Shown piece by piece: positions 1 through 12,693 of a stretch of 64,000 nucleotides of DNA. Each line of letters opens with the position of its first letter. The first letter of the stretch is position 1. A program made the position numbers and the translations under genes. The notes below the pieces were generated by a model, which had not been told where the DNA came from, did not search any database, and saw only the letters and a list, made by a program, of their open reading frames with translations. This stretch comes from Haberlea rhodopensis (lineage: Eukaryota > Streptophyta > Magnoliopsida > Lamiales > Gesneriaceae): positions 248,001-312,000 of the forward strand of contig CAJQUN010000524.1 of the NCBI GenBank assembly GCA_907163345.1, read 5' to 3'.

Positions 1-1410
1 CGTGGTCTTCACTCCCTTGGCCGCTCCGGCGATTGGTTTGGCCTTTGCATTCACTGACTTGATTGATCCTCCGGTTGGAGTGATGGCAAGCCCCAGCTTC
101 TTCGCCGCCTCCTCTCGGATGAAGTTGTGTGTGGCCCCCGTATCCACTAATGCCTTGACTCGTCGCCCCCTGACCAAGGCATCCACAAACATAGACCCCC
201 CCTTGGGTCCTTTAGCGCGCTCCACCTTTGCTTTGACGGCATTGAGGAGCCGTAGAGATCCAATCTGTGTGCCCTCCTCCTGTGGCTCATCATCTTCATC
301 TGCAAGAGCTGCTAGCTTGTTTACTTTTGGGCAATTGGCCATGAAGTGGTCGGTCTTGTGACAAAGGAAGCAAGTCCGTTCCCGGTCATTGGACCTATAG
401 GTTGATGGTCTTGGTGCATTGCCCCTGTTGTAGGTTTGGCTTGAGTTTGACTGGTTGCCTCCCATACCTTTGCCCTTGTCATCCCTCTTGCCCTTGTTGT
501 TGCCATCGTTGGAGGGACGCAACTCAATAAGGCTCTCGGCATAAGCAATTGCTGTAGCCAAATCTTGCACTTGACGGCGTTGGAGCTCCTGTTTTGCCCA
601 TGGCCTGAGCCCATCAAGGAAAGCGAAGAATGCCTCACGATCTGTCAACTCTGGGATCTCCAATATGATCTCTTGGAACTCCTTGATGTACTCTTTTATA
701 GTTTTGTTGTGTGTGAGCCGTCGTAGGCGTCCCCGAGCCTCATACTCCACATTCTCGGGGTAGAATTGCCGCTTGAGCTCGGTCTTGAAGTCTTCCCATG
801 TATCCATGCGGCATGTGCCTCGCTCAATATCGGCGTGTCGCCTCCTCCACCATAGAGTGGCTGTGTCGGTCAGGAATAGGGGCGCTGTGCGAATCTTGGC
901 CTCGTTGTCCCGTACATTCGAGGCTGCAAAGTATTGCTCCAAGTTCCATAGAAAGTTGTCAAGTTCCTTAGCATTACGAGTCCCATTGTATGGTCTTGGC
1001 CTTGGAACATCGATCCTGGTTGGTGCCGTGACCACATGATCCCCCGCATTGGCCATGGCCCTTTTGCAGATAACCATGTCGTCCTTGAGAGTTTTGAACT
1101 CTTCTTGCAAGGCCTCAATCATGCCCCTAAACTCATTGAATTGATTCTTCGCATCAAAATGGAAAGAGTTAATTTGTTGGAGTACCTGACCTTGAAACTC
1201 CTCCCCTGAGGTGTTTTCTTCAAGTTCCCGTACCCTCTCGGCCACCTCCTCGAAGGCTTGGGAGTGATCCGACATGTATTGCTCCAGTCGGATCATCCGG
1301 TTCTCCATGCCACCCATAAAGTCGACCGAGGGTTCCCTTGACTGGCCTCGGCCCTTCCTCGGTGCCTTCTCTGGTTTCTCGGGTTGTTGGACCACCCCTG
1401 AGTCCGACAT
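1..1410 (-). CDS. Ty3/gypsy gag-protease polyprotein, 5' part (runs off the left edge)
   Basis: Reading the minus strand from the ATG at 1410 gives 470 codons with no stop up to the window edge, so this is an open, partial gag-pol frame. In order there is an N-terminal coiled-coil-like region (about residues 25-115), a retrotransposon gag domain with a WWRRR motif (about 140-240), a basic linker, a zinc knuckle CFLCHKTDHFMANC (CX2CX4HX4C, near 350), and an aspartic-protease active site ALVDTGATHNFI near residue 430. Gag packages the RNA and the protease cuts the polyprotein. The start lies 63 bp inside the primer-binding site, as expected. Reverse transcriptase, RNase H and integrase would lie beyond position 1. 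The frame is undamaged here, so the copy may be young. Confidence 0.93.
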   Translation of the reverse strand, partial: MSDSGVVQQPEKPEKAPRKGRGQSREPSVDFMGGMENRMIRLEQYMSDHSQAFEEVAERVRELEENTSGEEFQGQVLQQINSFHFDAKNQFNEFRGMIEALQEEFKTLKDDMVICKRAMANAGDHVVTAPTRIDVPRPRPYNGTRNAKELDNFLWNLEQYFAASNVRDNEAKIRTAPLFLTDTATLWWRRRHADIERGTCRMDTWEDFKTELKRQFYPENVEYEARGRLRRLTHNKTIKEYIKEFQEIILEIPELTDREAFFAFLDGLRPWAKQELQRRQVQDLATAIAYAESLIELRPSNDGNNKGKRDDKGKGMGGNQSNSSQTYNRGNAPRPSTYRSNDRERTCFLCHKTDHFMANCPKVNKLAALADEDDEPQEEGTQIGSLRLLNAVKAKVERAKGPKGGSMFVDALVRGRRVKALVDTGATHNFIREEAAKKLGLAITPTGGSIKSVNAKAKPIAGAAKGVKTT

Positions 1411-1472
1411 TCTTTCTTCTAGCAAACACCAACGGACAACCTTGAGTGCGGAAGCTTTAAGAGCCGACCTAG

Positions 1473-1484
1473 GCTCTGATACCA
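1473..1484 (-). other. Primer-binding site (initiator tRNA-Met)
   Basis: The minus strand reads TGGTATCAGAGC, the perfect 12-nt complement of the 3' end of plant initiator tRNA-Met. It lies 2 nt inside the LTR edge at 1487, which fixes the orientation: 5' LTR on the right, coding part on the left. Confidence 0.93.
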
Positions 1485-1486
1485 CT

Positions 1487-1972
1487 TGTCACGGGATGAA
1501 AGCTTTCACCCAACTTTCTCGAACCCGTGCGGCACTTGACTAGTAACCCCGCGTCGCTAGCAAGTCAGCCTTCCTCCCGAGTTGGTTGCTAAAGTGCTAG
1601 AAAGAGAGAACACAAAGAGATTGAGAGAATGCTTTGTATTGCTTGAATACTTTGATTGAAAACTTGATGATTACAAATGAACTCCTACCCCCTATATATA
1701 CAAGTCCACCTCCTCAATGGATGGTTGTGATCAATTTGATCTAATGGTGGAGAATGACCTTCTAGGATCTTCTACACTTCTACATGTTTCTATAAGGTTC
1801 CATGGATATCTCCTACAAGATTCTAGAAAACTCTATATTACAAAAGAATATACAAGTGGACCTAGAATCTTCCGGGGTGCTCTAATGTGTTCTTCAAACT
1901 TCTGGGAGCTTCCGGAATGTCCCAAAGCCTCTTAATATGCCGGAATCCGCTAGAAAGTTCCGGAGTGTGACA
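1487..1972 (-). repeat. 5' LTR of the Ty3/gypsy element (486 bp)
   Basis: The segment begins TGTCAC and ends GTGACA on the plus strand, so it has TG..CA ends with a 6-bp inverted repeat, and its inner edge abuts the primer-binding site. The outer 5 bp are ATATG (1973-1977), the candidate target duplication; its partner would lie outside the window. The outer edge is 152 bp past the TIO stop codon, so the element probably sits in or just beyond the TIO 3' UTR. Confidence 0.9.
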
Positions 1973-2124
1973 ATATGCTTGCTTATATACATCATATAAT
2001 AATGCAATCAGATACAAAAGATTTACAATATTCGCTGTGTAAATGGAATTGGACTGTTGAAAACATCTCCAACAGCGCAATGTGATAATTTGTGGCTTTA
2101 ATTTCTTCTGGAATGCATCAGGTA

Positions 2125-5100
2125 TCAAGATTCTGACGCTTTACTGGTAACGATAGAGGCATAATTGGCAATGGCGGATTCTGGAGATTGTCGAAGCTGT
2201 GCTATTAGAGGAAACAACTCTGATGAGCGGATGAATTGCCTACATTGTGGATAAGCACACATCCTCACGAGTGAAAATAAGGCTATCTTTAGGGGTGACT
2301 CATTTACAGCATCCTTTCTTGGGTTCAATGCCACCTTCGAGCATTCGGCCACCACCTTTAGCAATGCCTGAAATGATAATGGTTTTTTGGTTTAGAAAAA
2401 TGTAGAGGTATGGATAACATCAGTATTCCCAGGACAATTTCAAGACTGTTGCAAATGCATGTAATTCTGGGACAGAATTCGCAACCTCGTGGCATTATAG
2501 TTCCCCCAAGACTTCCACGTGACAAAGTTATCAAGACATTGGCCGATGCTATTTCTTTCAACCATTTAATAATCATTCATACAAAAGCAACCATCATTCC
2601 CACATTGGTTGAAACTACAGCAAAATTGACACAATAATATCTGAATCTACTTTTTCTTATTATGACAGATTATGGCCAAATATCTGTGAAACATCAGACT
2701 TGAGAGGCATATTTTTCAGACAAACAGAAGACAACCCAGAAAGACCAGATTGCAGTAATCTTAATGGGAAATAAGATCTGACTAACGCCAAAATGAACTA
2801 GCATGTGCAAAACAGCATTAGAATCAATATTTTCAGAGTACGAGCATGGAAGAATTGACATACCTGCATGGCTCCTTTGGAAACTATGTCTTCACAAAGC
2901 ATGTTGGAGTTTCGAACAAGATTACTGAGAGCACCTGCAGCATTTGCTTTCGTTTTATCCTCCTCATCTGAGAGGAGTAAATTTTTCAGCTGAGGGATGA
3001 CTCTTCTAAGTTCTTCATACAAAGAATCGTTGTGATATGCAGCATTTCCAACCTGGAGTTCAAGGCAAATGCACATTAATTAGTCTAAACAATATTACTT
3101 TGCCACAAAGCAGAATAGAGAATGTAGTGGTGACATTGTTGAGGAATAGATTGTTGGGAATACTTACAGCAAAACAAGCAAACTTTCTTGTTCTTTTGTC
3201 AGGATCGGAACATCGATCAATAACGATACCAATGATATGATGTTTTGCCTTCAAATAAAATGACAACTACTAAGTTAAAATACCAAGTGTGACCAAACAA
3301 GAAAACCCTCCAAGCTTTGTTGGAACCAGATATCTAGCAATCTAACGTAGTGATTAGTATTATCCAGATCAAAGAGCAATAAATAAGAAAGTACAAGTGT
3401 CTATTCGTGTTTTATGAGTTCTATACCAGTAAACTATAGAAGTAGGAACTGTGGCGACACATATTGCCAATAGCACTGCAAGCCTTGGAGCGAATATTTG
3501 GATCTTCATGATTGAGAAAGTGCTTCAGAGCCTCCAAGATATCCGCTGCCTTGATATTCTCATAAAATAACTGCATGAACAATTGTGATTAGAAATTTCC
3601 GATGGGTCTGCCTCAGTAACACAATAATATACATACAGAAATAATTATAATGTAGAAATTACTATATCAACAGATGATTTTTTTCACAGCAGATTGTTAA
3701 GGTGGCGAGGTTTCATAATAAGAAGATATATACTTTTTAACTCAGCCATAAGCACGATAAAGAACCAATCACAAAGAAAAATCATTTTGTTGCCATTCCG
3801 AGGACAAAAGAGGCAAACAAGAGGCATTACGTTCAGATTAAAAGTCTCTAAAAGATCAGAATAATAAAATTTTATCTGGTAATCAAAACCGCAGAACCTA
3901 ATATCTATGAGAGACAAAAATTCAATCAACAAACGCAATACAGCTGACCAGCAAGTTTTTTTCCTGGTCAGTAAGTTTTATAATTTAGGAGTACTTGTAG
4001 CAAACCTTCCTAAACTGACTCGAAAAATAAGGCCTCAAGTATTGGATATCAATATTACACTGCCATAAGCACCACAAGAAAAGTAGGAAGTAAGATTATG
4101 CCATTCGAGTCTAACATTTATGACTCAAGAACTCCACATAATTCATTATGTGCCAAGATGTAATTTTTATGAAAATTGCCCTAAGGTATAGACAATATGA
4201 CCAGTAAAATCCTAACGAGGCAAAATTATGTCATTCGAGTCTATTCTTTATGACTCATAAGAGCTTCACATAATTCATTGTGTGCCAAGATGTAATTTTA
4301 TGAAAATTACCCACGTAAAAGTACAGCATAGAAGTACCTTATCCATTCGAGCTAAATCAGAAACAATCATAAGAAAATCCATGGTGATTTCTCTATGGCA
4401 AGGGCCATTAAGCAACCTTCTTACTCTGGTTGGATCCAAGAAGCCTTTGCTTACTAGTTGAACAGCAAGAGGGTGTTGGTTCGATAGTTTGGAAATAAAA
4501 GCAACCGGTCTGGAAACATCTTTAATTTCCATATGGTCCAAGCAACGGAGAATGATGGCTGGCACTTCAACCTAGGATACAAAAGCAACTGTATCATATC
4601 AACTACAAAGCCACAAATTTTCACTTCAGAAGAGTTCAGGAATCATTCAGTTGAATATTTCAAGTCAAGGACAGATCAATGTCTTGTCATTATGTTCATG
4701 CTTGCTAGGGAAAAAAAACAAGGAATGAAACGTTCCTGCAAATCAAGGAAAACACTTACAAAAAGTCCAACTAGAAGGTAATGTTCATTTCACCTAACTG
4801 GCCTCAGAACACTTTTTCCAATATAATGTGTCTTTTCAATTTATGTTTCAGAAAAAATGAAACCAATCCCATCTCCATGTTGTATGGCACACATCTTAAA
4901 GTTCTCCAAGCATAGGTCACTTCCCAAAAAGCAGCAGTGCCACATTTAGGTTTCCAAAAATTGATTTACTTGATCGTACCCTTAAGGGTAGCATCCTTGA
5001 CACCCAAGATTGCCACATGTGTCGTAATCTTATACATTTTTTCGTGTATAGGATTATGACATGTGTTGGAGATTGTGACACATGTCGCAATCTTAGGGAT

Positions 5101-8100
5101 TAAAGATGATACCCTTAACACGTGTCGCACTCTCGCAATCTTAGGGATTAAAGATGCTACGCTTGACACATGTCGCAATCTTAGAATTGCATCTTGTCAG
5201 ATTAGCATATAACAATGTACAAAAGTACAGAAACTCAAAAGTATAGGGTAGTAGGGTACAGTTTGGACTATAAATTAAAGCTACTTGTACTTATACGTAG
5301 TGCCAATAGGCTGCTCAACAAACGATATAAAATATGGAAACTGGGAAAGAGGCATAGACTGACTTCCAAAAGAATCTTGATATAGTTGTTCATGTTTGTC
5401 TTTATCGCTTTCATCATGTCTTTGTCTTCAGCACAAACCTTCCCACCAGGAGAGCCCATATTGAGAAGGAAACCACCGTTCACTGAAGCAGTAGCGGATG
5501 GCAGACCAGGTGCATTTTGTACAACAACGAATGGAAATGCTAATAGGTCAATTACTGCATTTATTGTATCTCTAACACCATATTTTCCCCCACCAGATCC
5601 AATCCATGATCGAATAAGCTTAAGATGTGAGTCGGATAATAAATCTGTGATGCACTTGACATGCTCTGTCCTGAGCAAAATATGGCGAAATGTTGAGACT
5701 CCACCAGAAAGGCATTGACATATTGAAGCAATTGTCCTAACAACCCCAGCAGGCGACAATCCTATTTGGTCTTGTGAGCAGACAGATCCTTGTTGAGAAG
5801 CATTTGAAATATTGTTAGCCAATAAATCAATAAGAAGCTGTGGGGCACCACTTGCACACAATTGTTGCACAGCCAAGGGTCCTCCCCAGTTCAGTCGGGA
5901 GTCCAACAACCCAACACAACCATCCCTGATGCCATGCCAGAATGTAAGCATCCCCTTTGGCATGCTGAGGTTTATAACATTTTCATCAGTTGCTGGACCT
6001 CTGAGATAGTCACATAAAGTCGGTGTACGGGGAATTAAAGGAAGAGCTATTTCAGAGATGGCGTTTTCAACCGAAGTTCCCATTTCAAGAGACAAAATGG
6101 ATGCAAGAGCCAGCATAGCAGATGCACAAGCAGGTTGCAGTGGCAGCTGTGTCCTTTCATCCGAGGAAAAATGGTGTGCCAGAGTAGAAAGCCGAGCTGA
6201 TTGCTTTTTTGAAGATGCCGTCAGCATAAACAGTGCAGAATTTTTTCCAGATGATTTCAGACCCTGAGCAACTGTGGCAAGAACAAGACTTGAATGCATA
6301 ACTACGATACGGGTATCCACTGCTTTGAGTTTTGTATTATCTGCTTCTCCTCCATTTATCTCTTTATCAGTAGCATCAGATAATGATAGTATGGAGAAGA
6401 TCTCCGAAACTATTGTGCCATCTCCTCCACCACTAACAACTGTCATCGCTGGTAGTTTACTTGGCAAACCACAGAGAACATTTACTACCACTTCACTGCT
6501 TGTGCAAACTCTCAAGACAAGCTGCATAATGCACATGAGTCATGTAGTTCAAAGAAATATATAAAAAAGTGCCTAATATAACAGGAGAAAAAACTTAAAA
6601 GAGTATGTTGCATAATTGGAAAATGTGTACAAGGATGTTGTCATTCCCACGTACAGGTAAATAGAAAAGTTTAATTTTGCAGATTACTTGATGCATACAA
6701 GATCTAGGAAATTAGTTTTACCTCCATTTGGTTATGAAAAATTTCAAGCTCTTTTTAGTCGAAGAATGAAGTTTGTTATCCAACATAAGATAATTCTTTG
6801 AAGCTCTCACATCTAAGAAACACAGGTACATGAAAGACATCAAAATCATCAAGAGAACAATACCTGCAATACGGCACAGAGACCAATTTCATTGCGTTGG
6901 CGAAGACAAAAGAAAATGGCAACCTGTATGGCTTTCGACCTCAGAAATGCTTCGGTAATTACATCGGTGACTTCTCCTGATTCTAATCCATGCAAGGAAC
7001 CCTCATCACGTCCGTTAAGGTCAAGTTGGAGTAGAGAATGGCTTCGCAAATAATTTAGTGGAAATAACGGTCTCACTCTCATGGATAGAACTTCAAATGC
7101 ATCAATGAGTGACCAAATTCCTCTGCAGGCCTCACATGCAGCTTTTAACAAAGTCGTAGAGCCTGATATGAGACTCAAGCCTGATGATTCCAAGCATAAA
7201 CACAAACAATCCACCACATCCGAAGATTTAGCATGGCCCAAAATTTGTTGAAGAGTTTTATTCACCACAGAAGGAGCGGAATCTGCCTCAGGGGTTGAAG
7301 TGGCAGCAGATGCTCTGAGAGACTGTGCAACTTGAGATAACATGATGGCAACACAGGAAGTGCACTCATAAAGAACTTTTCCTGATGCTTCATCCATGCA
7401 ACTTGTCACCTGCAGAATTTAAACTTTTTGAGTGTATCAAGCAAACAAATGTGATTTTTCCTGAAGGACAAAGGTAGATGCAAAGAAATGAATATAACCT
7501 GTGAATACAATCCAACCATGGTAACCCAATTTTTGAAATAAGGATCGCCCGTGCCAAATCCAGAAGTATGTATCATTCTTTTTATGGTTGAGAGGCTCTG
7601 TCACATAATGAAGTGGATTAACACTCATGATGACTACCACTAGCTTGGACAAGTGACTAAAACTTCCTAAAGGAAAAAATCAAGCAATTTTTTTAATTTA
7701 TATGGAACTAATAGCTCTAGTTTAAATAGTTGCAATTATATTTCCACCACTGAAAGAGGGGATTTCCAGTAGACACTGAACTTTACAAGAAGAGACTGGC
7801 TTCTAATTCAATTTTCTCCCAATTCACGAAGTAACTTCCAAATATTTTCCATACAAACTGCTATAAAAGGTTAAACATATAAAGTGACTCACACTCACAG
7901 GCATCCATGATAATTAAAAGCAACATTTATATACCTTTGCAATCAAGTCATTTCCATTTGATGTCTTAAAATGAAATATGGCAGACGCAAAGCCAAGAAG
8001 CCCACTGACAGTTTCATCCAGAATACCCCTTGAATTGAACGCATCAGCAGCAATCAAATTTGAAAGAATTCTCAGAGACTGGTTCAAAATAACTTCATCC

Positions 8101-11100
8101 AGACTCCTGTTAGGATAAATGACAGGTAACATAACATTGTGTTGAGACAGAGTTAAACTTTATCCAGTAAAAACTGAATCGAGTTATTTTATATAAAACA
8201 GCCCTTCAAATATTATTTATATGATCTTCAAGAAGCAGGCATACAAACAAAAGTGATTTTAAGCAACAATAAACTTCATAATAGACCTGCTGATACAGGA
8301 TCTAAACAAGTATACAGACATCCAACGACAGCAAAATATCCTTTTCTGTTTGATTCCATATTTCATAAAAGCTTCTCAAGCAATAAATATCTTCCTCACA
8401 TATAACCTCTCACATAACAGTTTCATGTGCAATTAAGAAAATGATACTGAGCTCTACAGCATGCTTGTGTACAATGAAAACCTACATTGCATGACAAGGT
8501 ACTTAACTTTATTTTCAAAATCATTTTAACAATGCAAACTGGCACTAAATACTAGTTCCAAACACAATAGGATAATTTGCACATACAGATACATTAAGCA
8601 AAATAAACAGCAATCAAACTTCATAATCTAGCCATGCATCATGATTGTAAACAAGACTGATTTACATGCAAGAGTTTTCTGATCCACAGCACACTTTTCT
8701 AAGTGGTAGCATAATAGCAGCCAATGCTTCACTGTCTTGACCAATTACATTTGCACCCTTGACTGTTCGAGAGTTATTCTCTAGTCGATCTAACACTTGG
8801 CACCCTGAGCATGAAAAAAGGCCATCCAGACACTTAAAATACAAATGTATCCAAATTAAAAGAAATTAAACCATGATACACAGAAAAACATTATCCATCT
8901 AATACAACCAATCCAGTCTGACCTTTCAATAGAAATAATAAATACAAGATGCTAATGAAGTGTCATTTATGTGGCGTGATGCTAAAAGCAGCAAAGACCT
9001 ATAAGAACTGAAAACAGGCGCAAAAAGACATTTAGGGCAGCAGTGAGCTACTGCGGAAGGGGGGAGGAGTAGGGAACTATCTATGGCTGAATATGAAAGT
9101 TATTTTATCCCTTTAGGAAGTGATGACTATAGAATAGAACAGCGTGCAGATATTATTACATAAGAACCTAGAAAAACACATTAAACATAATACAAGAGAT
9201 GTTAACTCTCAGTTTATGAAACAGAATGCTGACAAACCTAGCACTACCATAACATCATAAAAAGCATAAACCCAAGCTCTTGGGAAAGTGGTTCGATCAA
9301 ATTGTAGCATAATGCCAGTACTAACCCCATGGATTGGTTTCTTTCAACAATCACCAAAAACAATTTGCATTCATAACAGCCATATGATGGAGTGATAGTT
9401 TTAATATTTACGCACCAAATAGCAAAGGGGAGTTTTTGACCTATTACCTAATGGATATAAGATGATCCCATTTCTCAAAAACTCATCAAGATATAGATAA
9501 GCTCATTCTTGAGCAAAAAAATATAAGTAAAAAAAAATGTGAGATACCTTCAAGGTAAAAAGAAAGCATTGAAGCTCCCCTACATGATGGAACATTAAGT
9601 AAAAAAAAAATTGAAATTTTGGAAAATGCACAAATTGCCAACATACAACCTGAAACTTTTGGGTACAGCATAATCATGTGAAAAACAAAGCGAAAGAATT
9701 TGCGCCATTTATCAAAAGCAACTTACCTGATTGCACAGCAGCATCCTTACATGGAAAAATTGGAAACTCCTCCCTTGGCATGGCATCAACTGTTGAGTTA
9801 GTTCTTTTCAATTGAATATTAGTTGGAGAGCATTGGACAATCCCTTTTTCACGACTAGGAGAATAATTTTTACCTATAACAAATATCACCACAGGTAACT
9901 TCAAGATATAAATTTGTTGAATTATTGAGCATTAACTCTCTGGACTTGAAAACATTTGCTGAATAACATTAAAAGACAATAGAGAGCATACTCTCTGGTA
10001 CGATAACTTCACTTGGCTTTTGAGCACTTCTTTCTTGCCTCGAAGATGAATCGAAACCTCGGGGAGATGATGTGGTCATGCTACTTATCTCCTGGTAATA
10101 ATAGATGAGACAAATTTGTACTAGTATTTCACTAAAAAAAGCATGCCTCTTTTAAACCTAAGTATGGGAAGAGCATCAAGAAGAAACAACGGAGAGGTAA
10201 AAAATGAAAAATCTCACTTCATCCACTTGAGCTTCTTTGACAAATGGATGTTCAAGAAGAGCAGGCCATGTCAGTCTGTTTTGTGGAACCTGTTACCAAG
10301 GAAGAAAGTAATATTAAATAGTCATTAAGAAAGATAGAAAGTCCTTCAACATACATTTTTATTTTCCGAACTCAACCTTATTCAGTAAACCCTTTAGAAA
10401 GCTTCTGAAGTTAGAACTCATATTGTCTGGATATTTAACAGGATCCTGCACAAATTCGAAAAAAGAAATAATATAACACAGGGAAAAATAAAACAGAAAA
10501 ACATGTAATTACCTTAATGATATGCCGGATAAGTGCATATACAGAATTCGTATAGAATGGAGGTTGGCCAACAAATAGTTCATACCTGCATAGTAAAAGG
10601 TTTTCTAGATAAGCCAAGAAGAAGACTAAAACTAGCAAGCAAAATGAAGAAAGATTTCATATAAAGTTGAATGCAGCAGGGCAGGCATCTCTTGAGACAT
10701 ATTTGATAGAACAGTTAAACCCCGGTCATTTGCTGGAAGAAACATCATTGAAACTATACAAAAGGAACATCACAAGAGTAGGAAATTATTCGTTTTAGCG
10801 CAGTTAAACCTGGCTCATTTTCTGGAAGAAACATCATGTTTCTAGCAATACTGACACACAAGGGTTGCAACAATTTCCTCCTTATTAATGCTTTTCTAGT
10901 CAGTCATTGCATTAAATTCCTACTTCATACTGTGTCCGTCTCATTTGCTTTGATTATTTCCATATGATGCTAGGTAACAAAAAATTGTTGGCCAGTTTAT
11001 TTTAGTTCAAGGAGATCTCTTAGAAATCATTTAGGAGTTGACTACATGTTGCTAGCATGCTTGTCAATATACAAACTAAAGGACTGGAATTTTCTTTTTC

Positions 11101-12693
11101 TTTGAAACTCAAAAAGGAGAAACAGACACAAGTAATTGTTTCTTCTCGATGCACAAAAATTTAAAAAGGAAGCTTGCATACAAAATAACACCAAGGGACC
11201 ACAGATCAGCAGTGTGATTATATGGCTGCTCTCGTACTAATTCTGGGGCCATGTACAAAGGAGTTCCTGATTTAAAAATATGTGGAAATAGAAGTCAGAA
11301 GCCAACTTTCGATAAAAGGAAAGAAACAAGATAGGCATCGCCTATTGATACATCCATACCTTTAATAGACCGCAAGACAACTGTGTTTGCAGACATTGCA
11401 CGTGCAAAACCAAAATCACAAAGCTAACAGACAATAAGACAACAAAAGAAAAGGAAATAAGACATACAACTCATTAAGCAACCGAACAAAACAGTTCCCA
11501 TTAGTGATGATCAAGAACACATGAATGTCAACACTAGGTCAATGCAACACTGTAAAAATATAAAGTACAACATGAAAATATGCCTCGTAATATCAACTTT
11601 AGGCAACACGTGAACATTTATGAACAAATGTGAACAGAAACGAAAGACAAAAGGGAAACATTTAACACAAACCTTTACAACGGATCCAGCACCTATTAGT
11701 ATGTTCTGTGGCTTCATGTCACGATGAATGATACGATTTGAGTGGAGATAACACAATGCTCTCACCTGACAATAGACCAGTAAAACAATAACCCAAAAGC
11801 AGAATTGTTGAAATCAAGAGTGACCAAAGCATGTGGACACCATTTCAGTACCAATAATAGAAAGAACAGAATCATCATATTCCCTACAGCTTTAAAATCT
11901 TATTACCAACCGTCGTACAGAATGAGGTCAGATTCATAGAGCGATAGCTTAAAGAAACTTAGTACCAGCTGTTTAGCAATTGCTTGAACTTGTTCTTCGG
12001 GAAGGCACTTGTCATCCTCAAGAATTTCAAAAAGCTCACCCTGCAATAAAATACATTAACCACATAACTTTCATTTTCCCTGATAGAGTGTGCAGGATAT
12101 GGTTCATCAAATAGCACAGATAACCAGTAAGCCTTGTAGCAAAATAATTGATTGAATGGAGATAATTTGAAAGTGAACTGGTACTTACCTGTGCGAATTC
12201 AGTGACAACACAAAACTCTTGTGGGCTCTCGAATGAGTCCAGCATTGCTATGATATTTTCATGCTTCAACTTTCTAAGAATCTGAAGAGCTCCAAACCAG
12301 ATAAAGTTAGCAAATGGCTACGCACAAAACATGCCCAGCTTTAAAGTATTAAGTAAATACCAAAACGTAAACATAAAATTACATGCTCTTAGTCTGCTAA
12401 TAGAAGGAAATCAACAATAGAAAAATTAAAATTAATAAATACCTCAATTTCCTGTCTTAAATTCAAAATGTCCTTCTCTGTTTTTCCATGTTTAGGGATA
12501 AATTTCATAGCAACCGTCTGTCAGATTTTTGACATAAACCAGAATAAGAACAGATAAATAAATTTACACCAGTGTAATAATAATAGAAACAAATAGATAA
12601 TACCTGGCCAGTGAACTTTCGCCTTCCTTTGTATACTTTACCAAACGAGCCCTCTCCCACGAGCTCTATTACATGATAGTTTTCGACACCCAT
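2125..12693 (-). CDS. TIO: FUSED/TIO-type serine/threonine kinase (TWO-IN-ONE)
   Basis: Plant FUSED-family kinase needed at the phragmoplast midline for cytokinesis (family knowledge). Exons joined by eye: 12604-12693, 12443-12517, 12189-12281, 11966-12040, 11673-11765, 11360-11423, 11182-11266, 10513-10585, 10377-10445, 10218-10289, 9992-10091, 9727-9873, 8666-8804, 7935-8106, 6864-7409, 5364-6521, 4338-4571, 3427-3570, 3168-3248, 2864-3052, 2125-2367. They total 3942 nt, 1313 codons plus stop, close to the ~1320-residue Arabidopsis protein as I recall it. The N-terminal kinase has GEGSFG at 13-18, VAMK (K35), HRDMKPQN at 125-132, DFG at 145-147 and APE at 170-172, so it looks catalytically complete. 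Residues after about 260 form a serine-rich linker and then a long helical ARM/HEAT-like region. All introns are GT-AG and phases agree; no frameshift is seen. A retroelement lies just past the stop. Confidence 0.95.
4090..4315. repeat. Tandem duplication inside TIO intron (two ~95-bp copies)
   Basis: The intron between exons 17 and 18 carries two similar segments about 128 bp apart, at about 4092-4186 and 4221-4314. Each contains the words attcgagtct, atgactca and tgccaagatgtaattt. The second copy ends some 20 bp short of the exon 17 donor and does not touch coding sequence. Confidence 0.7.
4975..5190. repeat. Short degenerate repeat cluster in TIO intron 16
   Basis: The intron between exons 16 and 17 (4572-5363) holds several copies of tcgcaatcttagggattaa and cacatgtgtcg-like words, some direct and some inverted, with a spacing of roughly 60 bp. 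No coding potential is apparent. It may be the remnant of a small palindromic transposon. Confidence 0.5.

Noticed and set aside
321..1118. Additional ORFs overlapping gag in other frames
   Set aside because: They are shadow frames of the intact gag-protease ORF, which runs from 1410 to the edge.
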